Source of the DNA: Alphaproteobacteria bacterium
GTDB lineage: Bacteria > Pseudomonadota > Alphaproteobacteria > Rhizobiales > Xanthobacteraceae
DNA: 39,751 nt
Reading direction: 5' to 3'
Assembly: GCA_009781045.1 (NCBI GenBank)
Contig: WQYW01000030.1
Coordinates: forward strand, 1 to 39,751
Shown here: in pieces, positions 34,155 through 39,751 of the stretch
Position numbering within the stretch: the first letter of the stretch is position 1
Layout: each line of letters begins with the position of its first letter
Notes under the pieces: generated by a model
Databases searched by the model: none
What the model was told of the DNA's origin: nothing
The model's input: the letters and a program-made list of their open reading frames with translations, nothing else
Translations under genes and position numbers: made by a program

Positions 34155-34769
34155 GTGAAACTGCTTTATCTATTGGCCATGGTGGCAATCGGCTGCACTG
34201 CGGCCAGCGCTCAGACCGAGGACTTCTACAAGCCGAAGATGACGAAGGCCGAGGCGGTCGCCTATCTCCGGCAACGGAACATTGCAATGGTGCCGGACAT
34301 TCTGCCGCAGACGATCCTGTCCGGTGATGTCAAGGGCCTTGATCTGAAGGCGAAGGGCACGTTTCCACAGACACCGCTCGACCTTGCGATGATGAGCTGC
34401 CCGGCGGGAGCGCGTGTCAGGCCGGAGGAGAAGCTGCGCATGGTGGATCTGTTGCTGGGCGGTGGGGCTGATCCAAATCAGGGTATGGCGGTTCTTCCTA
34501 CCCTGATGATTGATGATTGCCGCTCAGCAGCGCTGCGCGCCCGTCGTCATCAGGCATCTGCTGGCAGCAGGGGCGAAGATGGATATCCGAAACCCAAAAG
34601 GCGTGACGCCGCTCGGATGGCTCTGGAGGTGCGCAACTACGAGGGCGCGCAAACCCTGATCGATGCAGGGGCGCGGATCAGCCCGGAGGCCGGCAGGAAA
34701 ATCCTGGACGGCAGCGATGACGATCCGCACCTCGTCGAAGTGGTGGCGCGGGCCACGGCTGCGAAGTGA
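34155..34769 (+). CDS. Exported ankyrin-repeat protein with two compensating frameshifts
   Basis: A 204-residue product with signal peptide (LLYLLAMVAIGCTAASAQ) and ankyrin repeats (TPLDLAMMSCPAGARVR, MVDLLLGGGADPNQG, EGAQTLIDAGARISPEAGRK). GTG at 34155 follows AGGAGGAACAGCTG. Residues about 129-155 (ALRARRHQASAGSRGEDGYP and on) are not ankyrin-like, but the +1 frame over the same bases (34540-34620) reads PVVIRHLLAAGAKMDIRNPK and GVTPLGW, a perfect repeat. So one base was gained near 34539 and one lost near 34620, restoring the frame. The protein is full length, but one repeat is scrambled. It may be inactive, or the two changes may be sequencing errors. Confidence 0.75.
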   Translation: MKLLYLLAMVAIGCTAASAQTEDFYKPKMTKAEAVAYLRQRNIAMVPDILPQTILSGDVKGLDLKAKGTFPQTPLDLAMMSCPAGARVRPEEKLRMVDLLLGGGADPNQGMAVLPTLMIDDCRSAALRARRHQASAGSRGEDGYPKPKRRDAARMALEVRNYEGAQTLIDAGARISPEAGRKILDGSDDDPHLVEVVARATAAK

Positions 34770-35054
34770 AGCCGGTTTTGTCGCGGCCGGTTCCCCGGCC
34801 GCCAGGCAAACGGAAAACCCCTGCGGGTCTTTCGTCTTTTTCCGCTGCGCAGGAGCTGATGTACCGTTCTCGCAAAGGGGAAGGGAAGGACGGGCGGCAA
34901 GCCGGCTGCGGCAGATGACGAGGCACGGCGCGATCATCACCAGGCGAGCAGGAGCTGCCAGGTGCCGGTCTGTGCCGATCTTTTGCCAATTGCCCCCGCC
35001 TGCGTTATTCCAGACCGGAAGCTACCCGCCTGTCCCAACCGCTCTGAGGCGCCA

Positions 35055-35939
35055 ATGCCGTCGGCCACCGCAAGCAGCGAAGCCACCCTCCACGATCCGC
35101 GGCTGACCCCCGCTCGCGGTGACATCGCAGCGCAGCATCTTGAAGGCCGGGTCGTGGCCGACCGCTTCGTGGCCGGCGAGGAATTCGAGGTCACAGACCC
35201 GGTGGCACCACTGCGTGCACGCCCCTCCGGCGATGCCATGCTGCTGACACAGGCCCTCCTCGGCGAGCGTGTCACCATCTACGACCGCAGCGACGACGGC
35301 TGGACCTGGGGACAGCTCGCGGGCGACCACTATGTCGGCTGGCTTCCGGAGAGCGCACTGGCCCAACCGCGAGCGGCACCCACGCACCGGATCACCGCAC
35401 TGCGGACCTTCGCCTTCCCCGGCCCCTCGATCAAACTGCCGCCACTCGACACCCTGGTTCTTGGATCGGCCGTCACCATCGGCGAAGAGGACAGAATTTT
35501 CGCGGTGACCCGTGACGGACGCTACCTGCCCAGGATCCACGTTGGCGACATCGGCCATCGCGAGACCGATTTCGTTGCCGTTGCCGAGCGCTTTGTCGGC
35601 ACCCCCTATCTCTGGGGCGGCAAGACCAGTCTCGGTATCGACTGTTCCGGCCTGGTGCAGATTGCGCTCCTGTCCTGCGCCATCCCCTGCCCGCGCGACA
35701 GCGACATGCAGCAGGCCAGTCTCGGCCGCTGCCTGGCGCCATCCGAAACCGGAGAGCTGCAGCGCGGCGACCTGATCTTCTGGAAGGGGCATGTCGCCAT
35801 CGTCCGCGACCCGAAGAACCTCCTTCACGCCACCGCCCATTTCATGGCGAGCGTGATCGAACCGATCACCGACGCCATCCATCGTATCGAAAGAGCCGGA
35901 AACCCGGTGTTGATGATCCGGCGGCTGGCGCCAGACTGA
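35055..35939 (+). CDS. NlpC/P60 family cell-wall peptidase (C40)
   Basis: A 294-residue cysteine peptidase. The N-terminal half contains two SH3-like stretches (PVAPLRARPSGDAMLLTQAL, VTIYDRSDDGWTWGQL, DHYVGWLPESAL). The C-terminal NlpC/P60 domain has FVGTPYLWGGKTSLGIDCSG with the nucleophile Cys at about 195, the catalytic His in KGHVAIV at about 246, and the third residue in LLHATAH. Such enzymes cut gamma-D-Glu-diaminopimelate bonds of peptidoglycan peptides. No signal peptide is visible, as is common in the alphaproteobacterial group. The ATG at 35055 follows GAGGCGCCA. It appears monocistronic; the 285 bp upstream hold no gene. Confidence 0.9.
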   Translation: MPSATASSEATLHDPRLTPARGDIAAQHLEGRVVADRFVAGEEFEVTDPVAPLRARPSGDAMLLTQALLGERVTIYDRSDDGWTWGQLAGDHYVGWLPESALAQPRAAPTHRITALRTFAFPGPSIKLPPLDTLVLGSAVTIGEEDRIFAVTRDGRYLPRIHVGDIGHRETDFVAVAERFVGTPYLWGGKTSLGIDCSGLVQIALLSCAIPCPRDSDMQQASLGRCLAPSETGELQRGDLIFWKGHVAIVRDPKNLLHATAHFMASVIEPITDAIHRIERAGNPVLMIRRLAPD

Positions 35940-36570
35940 TGTACCCGCACCGGCATTCGGCATTTTACGCCTGCGATCCGGCATCGACCTCCGTTGGGCA
36001 GGTGCCAAAGCGCGGGCTCACCCACTCCCCCGCTTTCCGCTGACGGAATCCCTCGCCGCCCGGCCATACCACGCCGGCTCGCAGGAGCCGGCGACCCCAC
36101 AATCCGAAAACCCCGCCCGCCTCTCCCCTTCAAAGGGCCGGAGCATTTTCGCCCTGCCGCGCAGGAACTTCCCCATGTGCGGCTGCGGGCGGCTTCCTTT
36201 TTTTCATAACTGCCCAACGTCGGACACGGGGCAAGGAATGCGCACACTGGCTCGAAATGCGAAAAAAAATGCGCCTCTCCAACCGGGATGGTCACCCATC
36301 TGCCACCAATCACCTCGCTCTTTTCGCATCAATTATTGTGGCGTGCACAATCCTCGATCGAAACGCGACTGGAGTGGCAGACAACATCGAAAAAAGGGCA
36401 CCGTCCGTATCTTGCGGAAACGGAACGTAACTATCACGCGCACTCTCGCATCGTTGCGATGGAGCCTGGTATGTGGCGCTGCGTTCGGATTGGCAGATTC
36501 AGGATGTCGCGAACTTCATGAAATTCAGCAAGTCCACACAGAATCAGAGACTCGACTGACTACCCGGGCT
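35940..36570. other. Intergenic stretch with dispersed repeat copy 3
   Basis: No gene is supported. It contains copy 3 of the dispersed repeat in inverse orientation (36208-36330). To its right the base composition becomes AT-richer, marking the change into the accessory block of the three-gene operon. A plus-strand frame spanning 36175-36864 runs antisense to the DUF6941-like gene and is not accepted. Confidence 0.5.
36208..36330 (-). repeat. Dispersed intergenic repeat, copy 3 (inverted)
   Basis: Read on the minus strand it gives GCGAGGTGATTGGTGGCAGA, TGGGTGACCATCCCGGTTGG, AGAGGCGCA and TTTCGAGCC, then GTGTCCGAC and GGGCAGTTA, matching copies 1 and 2 in order. Its left end (TTTTCACGTTGTCG in the others) is lost or diverged. 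The peptide frame reads GGRWVTIPVGEAHFFSHFEP. It lies about 240 bp beyond the stop of the DUF6941-like gene. Confidence 0.75.
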
Positions 36571-37002
36571 TCACCGTTTCGCTTTCGTCCAGCGTTGCTC
36601 GTCTTCCAGGGTCGAAACCCACAAGCTGCCTGCTTCGATTTCTCCCGCTTCGTGGACAACACTGGCAATGATTTTGCCGGGGCGGAGTATCGGAAGTGGG
36701 ACGAGGACCGATTGCTGGTAGACGATCGTTTTCCGGTCATCGGGAATTCTGCACGGAACGCCCGTGAGATTTCCTGGAAAATTGACTGGTTCACTTCCGG
36801 GAAAGGTTATCTTCAGTGTCAGTGCCTTCAAGGGCTCTTCCTTGGAGGTCAGAATCGTGAATAAAAAGACAAGCTGAGCAATCTGCTGTTGGCGGGTCGG
36901 GATGATGACGTCATGCGAATACATTCCGGAAATGTTCGTTTTCCCGCCCAGGGAGAACAATGCGTCGTCGCATATGATCACAGTGGCTTTTCTTCCGGGC
37001 AT
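36571..37002 (-). CDS. DUF6941-like protein, third gene of a TA-like operon
   Basis: A 143-residue protein that looks like the DUF6941 group: it opens KATVIICDDALFSLGGKTNI with SGMYSHDVIIP, and continues with beta-strand-rich sequence (LKALTLKITFPGSEP, VLVPLPILRPGKIIASVVHE, GEIEAGSLWVSTLEDE). No enzymatic motif, signal or membrane segment is seen, and the function is unknown. The ATG lies two bases after the stop of the upstream HTH gene, with no ribosome site of its own, so it is probably translated by coupling. Being the obligate third member of the RelE-like/HTH pair makes it a candidate accessory or effector component. Lower GC than the chromosome suggests acquisition. Confidence 0.7.
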   Translation of the reverse strand: MPGRKATVIICDDALFSLGGKTNISGMYSHDVIIPTRQQQIAQLVFLFTILTSKEEPLKALTLKITFPGSEPVNFPGNLTGVPCRIPDDRKTIVYQQSVLVPLPILRPGKIIASVVHEAGEIEAGSLWVSTLEDEQRWTKAKR

Positions 37003-37004
37003 TT

Positions 37005-37409
37005 TCAGGCAGCCGATACGGATGTTGCAATCTGGTCAATCGAAGACAACGAGCGCAACGCGACCGTTGTGGTCAGGGGAGGCAGGTGTGATGGAACGGC
37101 CTGAAGCGTCGACGTGATCGGGAAATTGGCTGAGACGTTCGCCTGGATTTCTTCGAGCAGGAACACTGGATTTCTTCCCATTGCCCACGATAACTCTCCA
37201 ACGCGCCCGAGTGTGAGATCCTTGACGCCCTTCAGTTCTCGATTGATTACCGAGCGATGGACTTTGAGTGCGCGCGCGATGTCTGACTGGGAGAGCCCAT
37301 TCTTCTGCTGCTCTTCGATGTAGGCGCATTGCAGGGCGCGTCTGACCAGCCCGATGAAACGAGTAGCGGCACGACGGCTCGGGGTAAGAGAAATTTGATA
37401 CGACGTCAT
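37005..37409 (-). CDS. HTH (XRE-like) protein, probable antitoxin/repressor
   Basis: A 134-residue protein with an XRE-type helix-turn-helix at about residues 30-85: KNGLSQSDIARALKVHRSVI and NRELKGVKDLTLGRVGELSW, then AMGRNPVFLLEE, the form common in HigA-like antitoxins. The extra C-terminal 45 residues are Thr/Ser-rich and might contact the partner. The ATG at 37409 overlaps the stop of the RelE-like gene (ATGA) and has GGAG nine bases upstream. Gene order toxin first, antitoxin second fits the higBA arrangement. It may bind the inverted repeat at 37867-37886. Confidence 0.8.
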   Translation of the reverse strand: MTSYQISLTPSRRAATRFIGLVRRALQCAYIEEQQKNGLSQSDIARALKVHRSVINRELKGVKDLTLGRVGELSWAMGRNPVFLLEEIQANVSANFPITSTLQAVPSHLPPLTTTVALRSLSSIDQIATSVSAA

Positions 37410-37792
37410 GCGGGTTGTCTCCGGGGATGAATTTGGGGTCGCACCCGATCCAGGGCTTTGCGAAAGTTGATCACTTCAATGCGACCGTACCCCTCATGGA
37501 GCTTATGTGTTTTGATTCGGTCTGCCGTGTCCGCAGCGGCAGCAATGAAGCAGCACTTTGGGTGGAACCAGCCAAACCGCCGAATGTCGGCAGTTTTCAG
37601 CCCCCACACTCCTTCCGCGACATGAGTGAGGGATTCAAATTGCCAGCTATTGGTGAGTGGGCTGCCGGAGCAGAATACCTGCATAAGGTCGTCGAGCTGT
37701 TCGACAGGGGACTGTTCGATCTTCCATGTTGATTCAACTCCCGGCAGAACGGTTTCCATCCAGCGTTGCAGTTTCGGTCCGACATGAACCAT
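37406..37792 (-). CDS. RelE/HigB-like putative toxin
   Basis: About 128 residues. The central part, WQFESLTHVAEGVWGLKTAD, then IRRFGWFHPKCCFIAAAADT and ADRIKTHKLHEGYG, has the order expected of RelE/Gp49-like proteins: a strand with xGVWELKTxDxR, a FGWF strand, a hydrophobic strand, then Lys/Arg residues that could be the RNase site. I do not claim an exact family. The frame stays open to 38194, but a promoter-like inverted repeat at 37867-37886 lies inside that extension, and CCAGG eight bases before the ATG at 37792 supports the short form; the ATG at 37798 is alternative. It is first gene of an operon with the HTH and DUF6941-like genes. Confidence 0.6.
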   Translation of the reverse strand: MVHVGPKLQRWMETVLPGVESTWKIEQSPVEQLDDLMQVFCSGSPLTNSWQFESLTHVAEGVWGLKTADIRRFGWFHPKCCFIAAAADTADRIKTHKLHEGYGRIEVINFRKALDRVRPQIHPRRQPA

Positions 37793-37866
37793 CCGCATCG
37801 CCTGGCTCGCGGAGGGGAGCTGAGGGTCCAGTTTGGCGATCTCGCCTCTGGCTGTCAGTCTGACAC

Positions 37867-37886
37867 TGTTGCCGTATAAGTCAACA
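37867..37886 (-). promoter_or_regulatory. Candidate operator/promoter of the RelE-like-HTH operon
   Basis: TGTTG-N10-CAACA, an inverted repeat whose centre, read on the minus strand, contains TTATAC, a -10-like hexamer. It lies about 75 bp before the chosen toxin start. HTH antitoxins commonly repress from such a position. The arms are only five bases, so support is moderate. Confidence 0.4.
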
Positions 37887-38348
37887 AAAGTTTGAAGAGG
37901 TGAAAGGTGAAACTGACGGACGATTGCGGAAAGCAATCGGATCTGGAAACGCACAAGGGGATGAAAGGTTCCATTGGTGTCCAGGGTGCCGGCGGATGTG
38001 TTCCATGCAGTCGAAACCACGCCAAAACAATGGGTTACTCGAATATCGCAGGTCCGGCTGCGGCTTGCTTGTGGCCCCAGGCCACCAAAACATCCGTTTG
38101 CGACCACCTTCCTGCCAAGATCAAATTGGGGGCGAAGCGGCTTGAGGTTGAGGCACCAGCAGAGGCCCCCATCTGGGTGCCTGGGCACCCACAAGCGACA
38201 CCAATCGCAGCCCTGTGGTCACTCATGGGCCAGCCGGTCGGCTGGGGAGCTCCGCAGCGTTCCCAGAGATTCCCATGTTTCCTATGGGCCTCTCTTGCCA
38301 AAACACCTAATTCCGCTAATTTATCCGTAATGGCCATTGGAGAGATAC
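37887..38348. other. Region between two divergent toxin-antitoxin loci
   Basis: About 460 bp. Open frames occur on both strands, but none has family resemblance. A hairpin TGGGTGC-CTGG-GCACCCA lies at 38174-38191 without a T tract. The right end (ACACCTAATTCCGCTAATTT, 38305-38324, and following) is AT-rich and probably the promoter/operator of the Phd-type antitoxin gene. Confidence 0.4.
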
Positions 38349-38600
38349 ATGACCAGCTTTACACTGACGGAGCTTGGTAACCGATCGGGCGAGGTAGTGG
38401 AGGCGGCCTACCGCGGCCCCGTCGACATAACGAAACGGGGCAAGCGAAGGTTCGTGTTGCTGACCGCCGAGCAGTTCGACCGCTTGACCAGGAGTACCGC
38501 TCAACGAAGCTATCGTGTTGAGGACCTGACCGGTGCCGAACGCGACGAAATCCTTGCTGGCCTTGATGCTGTCGCAAGGGAGGCAACCCAGGATGATTGA
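38349..38600 (+). CDS. Type II antitoxin, Phd/YefM family
   Basis: An 83-residue antitoxin. The N-terminal DNA-binding fold typical of Phd/YefM is seen in MTSFTLTELGNRSGEVVEAA followed by YRGPVDITKRGKRRFVLLTA and EQFDRL; the acidic C-terminal half (YRVEDLTGAERDEILAGLDA) is the usual toxin-binding part. It neutralises a partner toxin and represses its own operon. GGAGAGATAC before the ATG at 38349 sets the start. The downstream toxin gene overlaps its end by eight bases but is broken by two frameshifts, so this antitoxin appears orphaned. Confidence 0.85.
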   Translation: MTSFTLTELGNRSGEVVEAAYRGPVDITKRGKRRFVLLTAEQFDRLTRSTAQRSYRVEDLTGAERDEILAGLDAVAREATQDD

Positions 38601-39005
38601 ATTCCAACATGGAGATATCCTCCGCTATGCCTACCTACCTATGGGCACGTCAGCATGACTATGGCGAGGAAAGTGGCCGCAAGACTCGCCCAACCTGTGT
38701 CATGCTGATCGTCACTGGAACCGACGGAGTATCGAAGCCGTTGCCTTTTTCCAATCACCAGCCGGCATCCACAATCTTGGGCGCGGTTTGTCGAGGTTCC
38801 CGAAACAGAGGCTCGCCGCGCGACGCTCTCAACTCCCGCCTGGGTCATCGTCGACGAATTCAATAGTGACAACCTCTCGTCGTCCTTTGCCCTTGAGGAT
38901 CCTCGGCCACTCGGACGGTTTTCGCGCAAGTTCATGGGCCGCCTTGCCAGCGAAGCTGCAGCAGCACTTCGCACCACCGGCATTCGTAATGTGCCACGTC
39001 GGTAA
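38593..39005 (+). pseudogene. Frameshifted partner toxin (PemK/MazF-like)
   Basis: The toxin can be read only by joining three frames. Frame A from the ATG at 38593 gives MIEFQHGDILRYAYL. A 4-bp duplication in the CCTA repeat at about 38631-38641 shifts to frame B, WARQHDYGEESGRKTRPTCV and MLIVTGTDGVSKPL. One extra C at about 38744 shifts to frame C, LFPITSRHPQSWARFVEVPE, then AWVIVDEFNSDNLSSSFALE, DPRPLGRFSRKFMGRLASEA and a TAA at 39003-39005. The joined protein of about 136 residues has GRKTRPTCVM and LFPITS segments reminiscent of PemK/MazF toxins, although the exact family is uncertain. Sequencing error is possible at the C run but less likely for the duplication. Confidence 0.75.
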
Positions 39006-39751
39006 ATATCAACCCGAGCAACAACATACCCGTCCAACCGTCGACCACCACGATTGCTGTCAATATTCCCTCCTCCCGTGACGTGATCTAGTTTCGAATT
39101 TTGAACTCACATAGGCCCCCACGGCCCAAAGGGCACCACATTTTCCCCTCCTGCACGGACCTCCTGACAGACGAATCGGTTCAATCACATTTTCGTGAGT
39201 GAGATTCCCGTCGTGAGGTGTTGCGGTATGGCCGAGTCCATGGATGCGAAACAGGCGATTCTCCAGCGGTGGCTCCAAGATGAGGAGAAGCGAGATGAGC
39301 GCGGCCGTCGGGTATTTGCCGGGTCCGAGGAACACTCATATGGCTGCTGCGGCGTCACCAAACGCGCCAGCCGTCCGGCGCGCCAACGCCTCCCGGACCG
39401 CCTGGATGAGGGAGGCGGATTCGGAGAGGACCGTCTCGCATATGTTGCAGCCGAGCTTTCGCACGGTCGGGATAGCGGACTGGAAGACGGCAAGATCATC
39501 CGCATCACACTCGGGCCGGAGATTGGAAGCCCCCCGAAACCGGCAAATTGTTTCCCGCATTAATCACTTGGGCATCGCGCTTGGCTTGATTGTTGGTCAA
39601 AGGAAGCCAAAGAGCACCGACAAATCATGTAATTACTCACCCCCTTCGGCATTATATTGCCGGTTTTTTGACGTCGTGGGCATGTAGTACGGCCGTTGCG
39701 TGAGCGATCCTTGTCAATTTCGTTGGTATGCTGGGGTCGGACAGCGCGATC
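39006..39751. other. Right-end region, no gene recognised
   Basis: Several overlapping frames exist, including a 74-residue minus-strand one at 39336-39560 and a plus one at 39195-39563, but none shows a recognisable family or ribosome site. GC falls towards the end (39590-39680, with AT-rich CATGTAATTACTC). It could be a remnant of mobile DNA or contain the promoter of a gene beyond the window. Confidence 0.4.

Noticed and set aside
36175..36864. 229-codon plus-strand frame across repeat copy 3 and the DUF6941-like gene
   Set aside because: Antisense to the better-supported minus-strand gene and starts inside the repeat flank.
37793..38194. N-terminal extension of the RelE-like frame up to 38194
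   Set aside because: Contains the operator/promoter-like repeat, has no ribosome site, and is Cys/Arg-rich without resemblance to toxins.
39336..39560. 74-codon minus-strand frame near the right end
   Set aside because: No recognisable family, no ribosome binding site, and overlapping frames on both strands are similarly open.

Overview
The window reads as a GC-rich chromosomal segment of an alphaproteobacterium, most likely of the order Hyphomicrobiales (Rhizobiales). Supporting this are a rhizobial-type glutamate-cysteine ligase, a PodJ-like coiled-coil/Sel1 polar protein, a DUF6460 membrane protein, a CpaA-F/TadBC pilus locus and a cold-shock cluster of RhlE helicase, IF-1 paralogue and CspA. 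No rRNA, tRNA or CRISPR array was seen.

Layout. 1-4.4 kb: a secreted PAN-domain protein, gshA, and a divergent marR/gst pair with a palindromic operator between them. 4.4-9.9 kb: a minus-strand beta-oxidation operon (acyl-CoA dehydrogenase, thiolase, FadJ-type enzyme) with a 19-bp tandem repeat at the fadJ translation start. 10.2-15.3 kb: the PodJ-like protein, a ClpP-fold membrane protein and a DUF6460 protein. 15.5-17.0 kb: DUF952 protein and pyrD. 17.6-19.9 kb: the cold-shock cluster. 19.9-21.3 kb: a gene-poor stretch with a possible IS630 remnant. 21.3-32.7 kb: the tight-adherence (Flp/Tad) pilus locus, with two pilins, the prepilin peptidase, secretin, lipoprotein CpaD, CpaE, ATPase CpaF, TadB, TadC, and cpaB unusually placed last; tadD lies separately upstream.

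33-39.75 kb is an accessory region with lower GC in places. It holds a decayed ISAzo13-type transposase abutting a truncated ankyrin gene, a second ankyrin gene with two compensating frameshifts, an NlpC/P60 peptidase, a three-gene coupled operon (RelE-like protein, HTH protein, DUF6941-like protein) resembling an extended toxin-antitoxin system, and an intact Phd-type antitoxin followed by a twice-frameshifted toxin.

A dispersed repeat of about 120-147 bp occurs three times (124-270, 13512-13658, 36208-36330). The best leads for a new system are the three-gene operon at 36.6-37.8 kb and this repeat family. All functional statements come from reading motifs by eye; no database search was run.
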